A stretch of 64,000 bases of DNA from Gibbula magus (Eukaryota > Mollusca > Gastropoda > Trochida > Trochidae). How positions within the stretch are numbered: the first letter of the stretch is position 1; each line of letters starts with the position of its first letter. Under the pieces are notes generated by a model. That model ran no database searches, had not been told where the DNA came from, and saw nothing but the letters and a program-made list of their open reading frames with translations. Location: assembly GCA_936450465.1 (NCBI GenBank), contig OW388291.1, positions 79,931,436 to 79,995,435 of the forward strand, read 5' to 3'. Below are positions 1-12,586 of the stretch, piece after piece. Made by a program: the position numbers and the translations under genes.

Positions 1-819
1 GTCAGTACTTCCCGTATTCAGGTACCCATGTGGAGTTACATACTTTACAAATTTTATTCTGAAGTATCTTATTAAAGTTGTGTCCATCTAAAAGTCTCCA
101 GCCATTCCAGAGTTGACATTTTCTGTTACACTTTTTGACAGATGCTTTTGATCTTGTTGACAAACTCCCAATGAAAATATCAATTATAAAAACGTGCCTA
201 CACACACGCAAGGCACTATATTGTTATTGCCTTTAATCACGTTAGTTTATAAAATTTTGTTTGGGATCAACAAACAGTTCATTTGCCAAATATCATAAAC
301 GTGTCATTACTTGTAAAACATATATAATTATCGTTATAGGCTGTTCATATCGTATCTACTTAAGTAAAAAGAGAACTTCATGTACAGAAATCAACCAATC
401 GATGAACCCGCCTCCAAAGAAACATATATGTTAACACAATTAACGCCTCTGTGGTAGTTTGAGAAGTATACATTTAATAGTTCTCTTGGCACATTATAAT
501 TTCCTATTTCCCGCCAGTATATTGTATCTTGTTTTAGATCAGAGAAAATGCAAGTCATCGTGTATTTCTTTTCTAGGTAATGAATTTTATTCGATAAAAA
601 GGCGAAACTGACAGTAAGACTATAAAAGTAAAAGTTATAGGAAAAGAATCGAAAGAAAAAATAATTTGGTTTTACAAAAAATGATGAGAATAGAGTATTC
701 GTGTCCCTGTGATCTAGCGTTCAATACTGGTATTTGATTCCTCTGTCTGCAGATCAATTGATATTATAATTGGATAGTCCCTATAAAACACACCGCGTTG
801 ACAACTGAACGAACATTAG
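1..819. other. No gene recognised
   Basis: AT-rich sequence. The short open frames here show no recognisable domain, and I see no RNA gene or clear repeat. Confidence 0.5.
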
Positions 820-1075
820 GCATATATAACTCTCGAGAAACACGTGCATGGTAGGATATATGCATATGATTTTAAATGTGTGTAAATGAACTTTGTCTTC
901 TTTAAAATATGGAGTAAAAGCTTTCTTATTGTCTTGATGTGTATGAACTTATGTTTTGAGGATTGCAATATTCTGAATTTGGAACCATTTAATATGATAT
1001 GAGAGTCAATGTTCATACACATCAAGACATTAAGAAAGCTTTTATGTCCTACCAAGCACGTTTTCTAAGAGAACA
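820..1075. repeat. Foldback (inverted-repeat) element
   Basis: The two ends are inverted copies. On the left, a segment with CACGTGCATGGTAGGA runs into AAAGCTTTCTTATTGTCTTGA. On the right, TCAAGACATTAAGAAAGCTT runs into TCCTACCAAGCACG. Arms are roughly 110 bp with about 60 bp between them. It looks like a non-autonomous hairpin MITE; no transposase or target duplication was identified. Confidence 0.6.
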
Positions 1076-1203
1076 AGTAGTAAGTACTTTATATACAGCA
1101 CTATGCCAACTGAGTTTATCAAATGCAATAGCCAATTGGAAGAAACGCTACCAAAAACACAAGTTAGTTTAATCCACAAGTTACATAAGTTTTAACGTCA
1201 AAG

Positions 1204-4200
1204 TTATCTAAGAAATCGTTTCTTTGTTGTATAATATTTCACAGTAGAGAAGTATATGGGGTTATATGTTAAACGCCATTTAGAGGCGTATTTAGATACA
1301 ATATCAAGTGATGCCTGCAGGCCTCTAGGAGATGTACTTACGAGTGTAGTATCGTCAGCAAGCAAGACAGACGGAACGTCTGTTCCAAAGACATGAAATC
1401 CACAGTTTGCTAGCCTTAACGACATAATCAATCTTTTATAAAAACGAGAAAAAACCAAGAGGAGACTACTCTTCTCTGACCAACACCTTGTTTGATCAGG
1501 TAGTTTTCTGATCTTTCGCCTTGATAACAGACAAATGATTCACTATTTGTATAGCATTGATGAAGTAATTTCCAGGTATTACCCCCAATACCCAGTTCAT
1601 ACAATTTGTAAAATAAGCCGTTATGCCATATTCTATCAAAAGCTTTTGCGTTGTCAAGAAAAGCTGCATATACAGGGGAATTATAATACTGAAGGCTTTC
1701 CATTAGGGTAAAGACAAACATTATGGCTCCGTGTTCTTTTCGAAATCCAAATTGTAATTTATCAGGAAATTCAGGTTTAGATTTAGATAATTTATATTCG
1801 ATTCTCCTTAGCAAAAGTTTTTCCAATAACTTGCCAATAACTTGTAAGTCTAATACCCCTGTAGTGGCTTGGGTCAAATTTACTATTTTTACCCTTATAT
1901 AATTTTCCATTCCAAGTCTATTTTCACAAGGGACATATTGGGATTCAATCATATGATTGAACAATCTACTTAAGTGACTAATGAGGGCATCGCTTGCATG
2001 TATAATATGCTCATTGGTTATTTTATCAAGGCCAGGAGATTTGTTTTTGCTGAGGGCACCAATTGCGTCCTTCACTTCCTGAAATACGAATTCACTATCT
2101 AGTTCTTCATCAGATTCCTCAGGGCTATTATCAATATCCCGAACCAGACAAGATATATGATTTTTGAAGTCGTCATCAAAATTTTCTGATTCATGTGGTT
2201 GAGCTTAGTCAGAATAGTATCTGCCCCATATTGTACATACTTCAAAGGGCGTTGAGCCACTTTCGCTCTGATACGCAATTGTAGATACATCTGTTACTTC
2301 TGCTTTTTGTTTGCTGACAGTTTTATAAAACATGTTTACATCTAGCTCAGAGGATATTTCTATTTCTTTTAACAGTTCAGTTTTATTGGATCTTTTAGAT
2401 TTACGGAACTTACATCGCAATTCCCTTTTCTGTTCTTTATAGGCCAAAGGATGTTCAGAGTCAAGTTCTCGGGGTTTAACCTTACTTATCCACTAACGTC
2501 TAGCAACTCGCATATTGTAATGAGCATCATGAAGACCGTTAGCCTTCCAAAATGGTTTACGGTATGATGTGTATTTTATGTGAGGTATAGACTCTTTTTA
2601 TACATATAAAATAGCAGAAGATATCACATCATTGTAGCAATCTATACTGGCATCACGCTTAAAATCTAAGTTGGATGTATCCCAAAAACTTGCAATGTCT
2701 TCAAAAGTTCTTTGGTAAGAGTTCATGTTATTTTCATCAGCTAACTTCCATTTTGAGATACCACATTGAGTATTACTATATAGCAATCTTTCGCTGGAAT
2801 ATTAATGGTGACATAGCAGGGTCGTCGGTCTGATACGCTAAAGGGACACGTTTCATCTATTATAGCAGAAGTTACGTTTCTACTTAGACAGGATGGTATA
2901 AGAATGTAGCCAATCATACTTTGACACACACATGTATTGTTTTTAGATCTACAAGTGTATCCCAGACTATGTACAGGTGATAATGTTAAAGCATCAGAAC
3001 ATCTCTATCAGATAGACAAATTTTCACAAACCTATCTCTATTGCAAGTAGAACCTTACACACGTCAGCCGTTTAACCCTTAACTTGCGGGTCCCGGAATT
3101 ATCCGGGAGGGCTATAAGCAGTTACGGATCCCGGATACGAGACTTACGGATAATTCACGGCCGTCTCTTAGTTTGCTAGCCGTGGCCCCGGGCTGCTAGC
3201 GATTGTCTCCGGAATAAAGGTTGTTTCTATCTCCTTAAAATAGTCATACACATCCAACAACTCAGTGAGGGCATTACAGTAAGTTATATGCAAATACGTT
3301 AGTTGATGGCAAGCGACAGACAATAACCTAAATAAAACAGTAGTTATACCGGCTGAGTTTATAATTGCTATGACATAATCAGAATTTACTATTACACTTT
3401 CTACTTTCCAAGCGGACTTGGTATAAACCAAGAGTACTAGACCATGAGACCCACGTGGACATGATTTGTCAGCTTTCACACAATTAAAGGTAACAGTATT
3501 CAAATCATAAAACATATTCAAATTAAACAAGTTACCTGAGGAAAGCCAATGTTCTTGAATAGCAGCCACATCAACGGGTTGTGACATTGTCTGGTTAATA
3601 TATTCACCGCCGTGAAGTAATCCTCGTATATGCCATGTTAACATACACAACGTCATGATTAACACAATACAGGAACATGATAGCTTTGTAGATCGACTAG
3701 TGATTGAATCAATCATATGGTTGGTAGTTATTGTTTTATGTGTCACTTTCATCTTTATATGATCTGCTTTTAGGGACATAGTCTCTCTAATTCTAACTCT
3801 AATGCCCGGTGACCAGAACTCTCTGTTACCAGAGACATAGTCCTCACAGTCGTCAAAGTCCAGATTTACTTGAACAGTATATGTGTCTGGATAATTAGAT
3901 CGAACATTTCTCTTCAGAACCTCACAAAGGTAACACGCACATTCTGATCATGAGTGTAGTCATGAATACGGTCTTTTACTGAGTCAAATGATTCCTCGGC
4001 ATTTACATTGAAGAGAACAAGTCTTTTGGTTTTGACTCGAGGAATGCCCAGGAGAACATGATACCTCTTCGAGAGTGATCTTATCTGATGTACCGTATCA
4101 TGTTTTACCTTGTCAGTAGTGTTGGTATTGGTCTTCGTCGTTTGATGGTCAGCTTTCTTTCTGGAATCAGCGTTGTCTGTGCGACGTAGATCTAGCGACG

Positions 4201-4440
4201 GGAAGTCCTTGTCGTAATCATCATATAAGGTCGAGGTGATGTTCCTGCTCTCCTGTAGTTGAGACGTAGTATATTCCTCTGTCTGGCCTGATATGACCGG
4301 AATGTGACGTGGTTCTTGATTCTCTGTCACTGTAGTTTCTTTGTCCTGTAATGATGTTTGGTTCTGTGATGTAGTAGCAGTAGCAGCTGATGTCTGCGTC
4401 GACGTCTCACTGCAAGGATATCTTCCCTCTGCTTTTTCAT
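1204..4440 (-). mobile_element. Decayed non-LTR retrotransposon (ORF1, endonuclease, reverse transcriptase)
   Basis: Read on the minus strand, the parts of a LINE appear in the right order but in several frames. ORF1-like protein covers about 4440-3785 (acidic, Thr/Ser-rich N-terminus, then a conserved-looking C-terminus ending near REFWSPGIRVRIRE). An apurinic-type endonuclease follows at about 3779-2740, with AAIQEHWLS and a later SDRRPCYVT block. Reverse transcriptase lies at about 2075-1290, with the catalytic block AFLDNAKAFDRIWH and the LLADDTTL box that stands for the usual YADD. Stops and frameshifts break every part, so it is dead. The pattern fits the CR1/Jockey-like group, but the clade is an inference. 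A GC-rich segment at about 3060-3215 interrupts the endonuclease. Confidence 0.85.
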
Positions 4441-4924
4441 GACAGTAATTTTTATTATTTGTAATGATTAGAACATTGATTTCTCAATATTTTGCAGTAG
4501 ATGAAATACTATGTTTAAAACTTTATCATTCTTACCCTTTGAAATAAACTTTTGGCGGAGGAGAAAGAAATGGAAAGCGATGATTCAATTTTGAAAGCAA
4601 AATTTAAAGGATTAAGGAAAAAAACGATATCAACTCATGGTTGGTAGGAATTGAATATTCAGAAAGTAGCACATATTGTATCCTTAAACTAATAAACAAT
4701 GTCGTGTTGTGCCGTAGGAAGGTTTTCCACACTCATAGCGTCGATGAATGGCTTCACTTCTCATTGTTTTCATTTTTGAAAGAATGTGTGTTCGCCTTTA
4801 TAAGATGTTCCAATATAGAGTCATAAAAACATTACCCTCAGATATATGTTTCACATGTATTATGCAATAAGCATGTGTTAATACCATAGTAATTATACGA
4901 GTAAATAGGAATGTCCTCTCGAAT
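4441..4924. other. No gene recognised
   Basis: AT-rich spacer upstream of the retrotransposon. A 61-residue open frame at 4641-4826 has no recognisable features. Confidence 0.4.
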
Positions 4925-5710
4925 TTCGTTTCCACAAAAAAATGGTGATCGGAAAAAAAGTCACAGAAAAAAATGTCCCAGTAAAAAAGTCACAAATTTG
5001 TCTAGGAAAAATGTAACAGGTAAAAAAGTCACAAGATTTTATGAGTCACAAATTCAATATTAAGTAAACAATAACACGCATATTTATCATTACATTGTAG
5101 CTATTTTCTGTTCATAAACGAATAACATACATATTTATCATTTCATTATACACCGTTTCTGTTCATAAAAGGTCACAGGTCTTTGGGTTTTAGCACTACT
5201 AACTTATAACAATAATCTGGTCATAGGTCATTGACATCACATCAGCAAGCACTAACACTAACTAGCATCAGTTTAGCAATAACGGTACTGTAACTTCCAT
5301 CACATCTGGAATCACAGCCGCGATATAAGTGAAATACTCTTTGAAGCGGCGTTAAACCCCAACTCACTCACTCACTCACTCCATCACATCTGGCATTCAA
5401 TATTCTTTATTTGTTCTAATGTTCCAACTAACTCCATAGAGGAAATCAGGGATATTAAACAATTAATCAAAAACACATCATAAAGGCAACACATCAACCC
5501 ACAGAAAAGATCAAAGAGCCAACCTGTTTACAACAGTGGCCATGGCAATCTACTTACTCTACTGACAAACGTGATAATCTGCTATATATTAACCAATTAA
5601 TTAAAAACACAACACAATCAACTAGATTTGATTTACTCACTCTACACTTATACAATATAATTTGTGACCTTTTTTACCTTAGACTTTTTTAGGGTGACTA
5701 ATTTTCCTAC
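4925..5710. repeat. Repeat with AAAAAAGTCAC motifs at both ends
   Basis: The left part repeats AAAAAAGTCACA-type motifs (4960-5050). The right part near 5655-5700 carries the inverted form (TTTGTGACCTTTTTTACC, ACTTTTTTAGGGTGAC). This looks like a non-autonomous element with inverted ends into which a SINE tail has been inserted. Borders are approximate. Confidence 0.4.
5311..5381 (+). mobile_element. SINE 3' tail fragment
   Basis: AGCCGCGATATAAGTGAAAT, then GCGGCGTTAAAC and CTCA repeats, match the 3' part of the complete SINE at 12587-12885. No tRNA-like head is visible here, so this is a 5'-truncated copy. Confidence 0.75.
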
Positions 5711-6345
5711 ATTCCCAAAAATACCCGCTAGAACCCTCTCTTCAATTAATCGAAACTTCCATTAGCGGACTTATCTTTCAGATAAGTTAGTAAATACTTA
5801 ATCCTATACGCGATTGATCGTTGGTAAACAAAAGGTGATTAGAAGATCAATAAGATGTACACACATTTCAACATCTTGAAAGTACATTTATTGGTATCGA
5901 TCTAAAGTAATTGTAGAAATTGATCGAACTTGCATGTCACCTTTTTTTATCCATTATCAACTTTAAACACCATTTGAAAAATATTACTTGATTTATTATA
6001 AACTTGTTCCAAGTAGACCAAGGTACATAATTTTGAAATGATTCGACAAACCGATGAGAGATAACCGTACTGGTTCAAATGCTGTGATACAAACTTGGAA
6101 TTCTATATTTTCCTTTTTCTTTATATCATTGCTATTCCGGCGTTTATTAGAATTCTATATGAACCTCAGGTGCCATATTTGTGCCATTTTGGAGGTTATT
6201 CTTTTCTTAGGTAAACCTCCATACTGATTATCCCTGGGTCATTCTATAGAACTTTAACGTGAATTGTAAATTCTGAAATATCCTCATTTGAGGTTTAATT
6301 TCAATCACAGAACAAATCGAAAATTATTTAAAGTTACTTGACATG
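5711..6345. other. No gene recognised
   Basis: AT-rich intergenic DNA; I see no coding, RNA or repeat signal that I can support. Confidence 0.4.
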
Positions 6346-6400
6346 ATGGGATTCGAACCTACGATCCCTTCGGGACATAAACTTGGCTCTCCGACTTTGT
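6346..6400 (-). repeat. tRNA-like fragment with B box
   Basis: On the minus strand the segment contains GGTTCGAATCC, a perfect RNA polymerase III B box, but no full cloverleaf can be folded around it. It is probably the head of an old SINE rather than a tRNA gene. Confidence 0.4.
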
Positions 6401-6404
6401 TAAT

Positions 6405-6765
6405 GTAATTGTAATGGAAGGTAATAACATGTCATAAGCAAAACGCAGTGATCTGCGATTGGCTTTCCGACTTCAGTTTATGTAAGGTAGTAACATGTCA
6501 ATAAGCAAAAGGAAGTGATCTGCGATTAGATCTCTCCGATTTCACTTATGTTATAGTAATGGAAGATACTAACACGTCATAAGCAAAAGGCAGTGAGCAA
6601 AACTCAAACTCCCTTTTGCAATATCGATTCCAGATCAGACCCTGCAATCTGTAAGAGAGTAATACAGCTTGAGAAGTAGAGCAGCACTCTTTTGTAGCGT
6701 GAATGTAGGAGTTGTTACGGATTTGTTAATGAATAAGGCTCGATAATCATTGGTCATTATATTTT
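6405..6765. repeat. Dispersed repeat, copy 1 (internal units of about 85 bp)
   Basis: A unit with CAGTGATCTGCGATT, CTCTCCGA and ACATGTCATAAGCAAAA recurs about every 85 bp. The whole block, down to TTAATGAATAAGGCTCGAT, recurs at 7432-7750, on the other side of a LINE fragment. Confidence 0.7.
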
Positions 6766-6776
6766 AAATTTTTAAC

Positions 6777-7431
6777 AGACAGACAGACAGACAGACAAAT
6801 TTTTATTCAAGTCTCGCCACAACATGATACATAGATATAATACATAAAACATAAAATTATAAAGTAAAACGTTGAGCCATTCCCTTCGGAATTATGAGAG
6901 ACAATTATGCCATTTGAACAAACAGAGTAAAGAAAAAACCCTAGATATTGCAAATTCAAATAAAAGGGGAGATATACACTAAGACGATATATACACATTT
7001 TCAGTACGCTTTTTAAGGATATTAAGACAGGTTTTGGCAGATAAAAACATCACATCTGGACAGCCGAGTATAAAACTAAGTTTTGCACCATCATCTAGAC
7101 TTAAAAATATATCTAAAATACTTGTACATTTTACTAAAAGTTGTGATCGCTCATTGGCATATAAAGGACAGTATAATAAAACATGACATTCATTTTCAAT
7201 AAAATCTTTACAGTAAAAACAGGGTTCTTTCTATTAAAGGACAACCATTGTACCGACCAGTTTCAACTTTTAGCGGTGCTACTCCACATCTAAAAAGAGC
7301 TAGTGCTTTTCTCATTGCACGGGACATATTACAAGTAACATAAAATTCACAGCCAAACTCAAATTTAAAAGTGCAATACGTACGTAGCTTATTACCACCC
7401 TGGCCATTTATACTTTCAACTCGCGATAACT
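6777..7431 (-). mobile_element. LINE 3'-end fragment
   Basis: On the minus strand, just inside the 5' end, a frame reads ALALFRCGVAPLKVETGRY. This resembles the C-terminal region of mollusc non-LTR reverse transcriptase polyproteins, and it then breaks into stops. The element ends in a simple (CAGA)n-type tail at 6777-6796. It is 5'-truncated, non-functional, and sits between the two copies of the 300-bp repeat. Confidence 0.6.
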
Positions 7432-7750
7432 CGCAGTGATCTGCGATTGGCTCTCCGACTTCAGTTTATGTAAGGTAGTAACATGTCAATAAGCAAAAGG
7501 AAGTGATCTGCGATTAGATCTCTCCGATTTCACTTATGTTATAGTAATGGAAGGTAATAACACGTCATAAGCAAAAGGCAGTGAGCAAAACTCTAACTCC
7601 TTTTTGCAATTTCGATTCCAGAACAGATCCTGCAATCTGTAAGAGATTGGTACAGCTTGAGAAGTAGAGCAGCACTCTTTTGTAGCGTGAATCTAGGAGT
7701 GGTTACGGATTTGTTAATGAATAAGGCTCGATCCTCAATGTTCATTATAT
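7432..7750. repeat. Dispersed repeat, copy 2
   Basis: A close match to 6450-6765, including CTGCGATTAGATCTCTCCG and AGCAGCACTCTTTTGTAGCG. The similarity continues to ATTATATTTTAAA in both copies, so a duplication is more likely than one copy split by an insertion. Confidence 0.7.
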
Positions 7751-9495
7751 TTTAAACTTTGAACATGTTAGTAGTTTTTACTTTAGAGAGATAGGTACAA
7801 CAATGTAATTCTTGTAATTATGTGTACCTGATGCGCTACAGAGGCAATGGCTCTACTTTGTACAGACACTTTTCACCCAAGAAATTGCACATTATGTTAT
7901 ACTCATTACTGGTTTTTTAAATGTGTATATTTACACTATTCTATTAACCGTTGTTTTCGAAGGAGAATATTTTCTTTGAAGTATCAAAGAAATTTAAAAA
8001 AAATGTAGAACCGAATATATATCTTTAGAATGCTAATGTGTGTTTGGGAATGGTCGTTATAAATAAATATACTGAAACGGAGAGAGCCATTATTTTTTTT
8101 AACTAATCGGGAAGGGTCGTAGTTTTATATCTAAACCCAAGTAAAAATAACCGGTTAATGACCCATGTGAGAATATATCTGTTGAGTCTGACTCTCTGAT
8201 TGGCCCTACTTGTTGAATCATATGTGATGGGGAGAAGATGGACATGGAACTGATGATCATCAGAAGATGAAATGTTTTCGCCAATACATTCGTAGCATTA
8301 GATTTTTCAAGGAAAATTACGTTCATGAAATTGCGATAAATCCCTTCGTAAGCTCAAGCAATTATTGCTATGTTTGTTCAAAGTGACTGCCTTCCAAGTA
8401 GCAACGTATATAACCAGTTGACACTGTTGACGAAGGAATTACCAACTGTGTAAAACAAACTGCATTTGTGCTGCTGGGTAAGGCCAACTTAATGTGAATC
8501 TATTATTTTTTTAAAGTTATAAATGAAAATAATTAGCATTTGCAATCATCTTTTACAAATAGGAAAAATCATTTGTTTTCCAGAACAGTATGTAAACTCT
8601 GTATACAACAGTAAACATTAACTTCGTTTCTAACACATTAATTATGAATGATTATCTTAAGCAATACAAATGTGTTTCAAACATGTACATGTATCGTTAA
8701 ATAGAATTGGTAAGAAAGTAATGATCTCATTTAGACATAACATTAAAAACGAATTCATAAACATTTTAGCCAGATATTGTGGGTTGCACCAATGTTGTTA
8801 GTCTTCTATTTGCCGTTGAAGCTGCTAATACCAGTGCTGTTGATTCATCTAAACCGTGATTGGAATTAACTCAAGGGAAGCAAAATTTATTGGAAAATTT
8901 AAGATGAGGTATGATTCTCAGATTCAAACTACTACCAAGAAATACACATGAGAGAAAATATTTTGACAACTAGAAGTTCAAATGCTGTGATGTTTTATTT
9001 GCTTCCTAAAGTTTATCAGGCTGAACATGATGTTTGAAGTGATATAAATGTTGGAAAATGTGAGGACTGTGTTACAACGGATTAAAACATTATGAAAGTG
9101 ATAGGTATAATGACCTAAAGGGAACTGTTTGTGATGACTGTTTTGACACAGAAACCAAGTTTGATGAGATAGTTAGTGACATTCCTACATGTACAATTCA
9201 TGAAATTGACAAAGTGACACTCAACTTTGGGTGAAAACCAGAGAGTTTAGAATTACAAGTAGCAATCTCAACGACATTCTTACAAGACAACAACCAACTG
9301 ACCCAGCTGTGTTAGTCAACATATTCACAGACTGAAATATTTGGGGTTGTATAAATGAATCAATCGCTAAGTAATTGCCTCCAAGAACTTAAAAATGTTA
9401 GTGATTGGGTGAGAAAAAAGAGTTACCTAGGGGTCAAATATATTTATGAAGAAACAAACTTCGTAAGAGATAAAATGTCGATTTAAATGACAAAA
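7751..9495. other. No intact gene; possible decayed coding remnant at 9070-9480
   Basis: Most of this stretch shows nothing. Around 9100-9230 (+) a frame contains CDDCFDTETKFDEIVSDIP and ends in stops, with further short peptide-like pieces to 9480. This could be an old gene or retroelement fragment; I do not recognise the family. Confidence 0.3.
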
Positions 9496-10672
9496 TAAAC
9501 TAGTGTCCAAAAGAAACGATACCACGTCTTTGAGCGGCCATTACAGGAAAACTTAATGACACAGAAATTTATAATTGGTATTATTCTTTTGAGATTTCGT
9601 TCATTTAACATGTGTACAAAATTCATTTCAATCAGTACTTTGCATTCATTTGTGCAGGTCTGTATTGACGTGAGGGGTCTGAAAATGGAAATTTCATTCA
9701 CACAAATGACTGAGACAAATGTTGAAAATGTCAAAAGAGGCGTCACTAAGTCACATTTGTATTCGGTATGTCCATCCCGAGCGTCAGAACGGGCTAGTAC
9801 ACGTCTATGGGTTGATGACGTCAACGTCGGATGACGTCAGAAGATAAGCTTTGTCAATCATCATGGAGGCAATTGGCTGACTTGATGGACGCATTTGAGA
9901 GAGTAAAGGTCAGTAATTCTTCGGTAAACACGCTGTCTACCATTGCTTTTGAAGATGCAAAATCGGCTCCTTTATGAGAGCATGACCATTGCTCAATCTC
10001 TCTGTTTCCAACGTTGAATTCGTATGTTTGTTTACTCGTTGTTGAGGCCTCAGGAACGTTTTGTGGTATGGACGACGTGTTCAGATATCATGAGTCTTCA
10101 ATCTCTTTTACCAAGTTTGTCTGCTAATCACGTGTCTCAGTGACGTCTTTGACGTTAACGTCGTAATGATGAATGGGTTTCGGAGATGAAATACCCGGAT
10201 GTGGCGGTCTTCAATAAGCGTAATCACCTTCTTCTCGACCTGCATGTTGTCCGATCTCTATCACGTAACCGTTGCGTTAACCTGATGACTGCTATGCGCG
10301 CGCAACCGAACCTTCTGGCGTCGTCGGCGTGTGAGACTCGCTATGTGACGATTCCAACGGCTCTCTCTCACTCTCAATGGCTGTCAAAACCGATATTTTC
10401 TTGTGTGCTTTTTGTTGCTTTGATACCAACGTGTATGGTCAGCCGTTTTATACACTTTATCTGCAGTTGCAAACTATGCTACCTTAAATAACGTCATTTT
10501 CACAAAGTGCACCATTTCTCCGGAAGTGATAAAATGTTCTCGGTATTTTCGATTGAAGACACTGCATTTGGGATGTGGGATACGCAAAACCATGTGTTCA
10601 TACGAAAAAAATCACTTTGTAAAAAGATATTTTAAAAAATAGATGGTATCGTTTCTTTTGGACACTAGTTTA
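9496..10672 (-). mobile_element. Tc1/mariner-type transposon relic
   Basis: The terminal inverted repeats begin AACTAGTGTCCAAAAGAAAC and are flanked on both sides by TA (9496-9497 and 10671-10672), the target duplication of the Tc1/mariner superfamily. On the minus strand, near 10200, a frame reads TLIEDRHIRVFHLRNPF, which resembles the N-terminal DNA-binding half of Tc1-like transposases; stops follow and the catalytic domain is missing. The open frames at 9483-9834 and 10186-10491 are by-products. At about 1.17 kb it is a deleted, non-autonomous copy. Its ends resemble those of the element at 60189-60985. Confidence 0.8.
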
Positions 10673-10815
10673 GTACAATGAGAGATGCGTGCAAAGATGA
10701 ATGATTTTATTGTGACAATGTCAGATGGCGATTTGCACAGCTCATGTGAATGTGTTGTTTACCAAAACGTCGATATCAAAACAATTTGTGTTGATTTTTG
10801 CCAAGCATTATGGTC

Positions 10816-11134
10816 CACCCTAAAGGACAAATATCACCCCTTAAGGACAATAATACCCCTAAAGGACAAATATCACCCCTAAAGGACAAATATCACCCCT
10901 TAAGGACAAATATCACCCCTAAAGGACAATAACACCCCTAAAGGACAAATATCACCCCTAAAGGACAAACATCACCCCTAAAGGACAATAACACCCCAAA
11001 AGGATAAATATCCCCCATATAAAGGACAATAACACCCCTAAAGGACAAATATCACCCCTAAAGGACAAATATCACCCCTAAAGGACAAATATCATCCCTA
11101 AAGCACAATAACACCCCTAAAGGAAATAACGCCC
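10816..11134. repeat. 20-bp minisatellite, about 16 copies
   Basis: The unit is close to AAAGGACAAATATCACCCCT, with a variant in which AATATC becomes AATAAC. Copies run head to tail with few length changes. The units are directly adjacent without unique spacers, so it is not a CRISPR array. Confidence 0.95.
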
Positions 11135-12573
11135 ATTTTAAAGACATTTTACTTATTTTAATGAGCAAATATGATGGGACGACAGATCAACTTTGTTTAA
11201 TTGTTTTATTCTGTATCCATAGCATAGATTGATTGTTAGATATGTCAATAACTTTGTCAGAAAGAAGGACGGATGGTAAGTTACAAGATAAACATCAAAC
11301 TGACACGAATCGAAGATACACAGTGTCAGGTTACATTATCGAGTGCTTACACTTTACTAAAGGTAGAAAAAGGTTTGTTAGTACACTGTAAACAAAGAAT
11401 CTAAACCGCTATTTCGACTAACTTGCAAAACAAATTTTAAATGTTTTTAATCTGTTCCATTTTCCTCTCCATGTTAATTCTAACAGCAACTACTCTTCGC
11501 TACATTAAACGTCTGTCTTGCTCGATTGTCATGGAGATGAAAGAAAGTTTGGGCAATACAACTTGCTGTTTTTACCTTTGAAATCGTTTTTAAAATAGCT
11601 TTACTTAATAATCCATTTTGCAGTTACCTACTCTCACGCGTTATGAAAACATCGGATGGGCTTACTTAATGCTACATTTTGCAGTTACCTACTCTCACGC
11701 GTTATGAAAACATCGGATGCAGATCCCCCCATAAACTGTTGACCTAAATACAACTGCTTCAGTCAAACTAATACCCTCAAGAGCCTTGAGACTATTGTGA
11801 TATTTATAATGTGAGTAGCTTTAGGTCTGAGACTTGTTTCTGCACAGTCAAGAATTAGTCTGGTATCTCTACAACTTTGAAAACAAGCTGTAAGTGTCTG
11901 CTGTAATAATCTAACTTTGTGAGAAAGACAAGTTGTTGCATACATGAGTGCATGAAATAAATCTAAGCTGAGAAAATTCTTGATATCCGACCAGCTGATA
12001 TCACTTACACTTTATTAGAGGTAGATAAAGGTTTGTTAGTACACTGTAAACAAAGAAAACAAAGAATTTGACCAGCTGATATCATAAACCGAAATTCAAA
12101 ATCATGCAACAAAACGTCTAATAGCAAGCACCCTCATCAATATCACGAAGAATGTATCGACGACTCTTAAGTTATTTTACGATTAACAAATTTGATTCCA
12201 AGTCCCAAGAGGAAACAAGCACTTGAAGAAAATCAAAAACCCACAAGTAATCAGATTAAGAATACAGATTTTCAAATGAGATCGAATATATTTATTAAAA
12301 GTTTTACAAATATACTAATAAAGCTCTGCAATTATCTAATAATAGTCACAGGCAGAAACCTTGCATGTATTTCCGATGAGTTTGTTGACAGTGACGCAAA
12401 GCAGAATCCAAATAAAGTGTCCAAAGTCTAGAACTCAATAATAGAATAAAATTGCATTCCCAAAACAACAGTCTTTATACTCAAACTACCTCTAGAAGTG
12501 AACGAAGTTTCCATTATGTTCCACACCAGCCAAGGTGATTGCCAGTGTAAGTCAGACTTGACATACGCACATC
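11135..12573. other. No gene; small local duplications
   Basis: A segment of about 43 bp containing GTTACCTACTCTCACGCG is present twice (near 11622 and 11682). A second pair, with GGTTTGTTAGTACACTGT, is found at 11348-11402 and 12004-12061. I see no coding signal. Confidence 0.5.
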
Positions 12574-12586
12574 CCTGCTTGGAGTA
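12574..12586. repeat. SINE target-site duplication, left copy
   Basis: CCTGCTTGGAGTA; the identical 13 bp follow the SINE at 12886-12898. Confidence 0.9.

Noticed and set aside
6405..7750. One repeat split by a LINE insertion
   Set aside because: Both flanking blocks are complete copies of the same sequence, so it is a duplication with a LINE between, not a split copy.
10816..11134. CRISPR-like array
   Set aside because: Units are adjacent without unique spacers and the genome is eukaryotic; it is a minisatellite.
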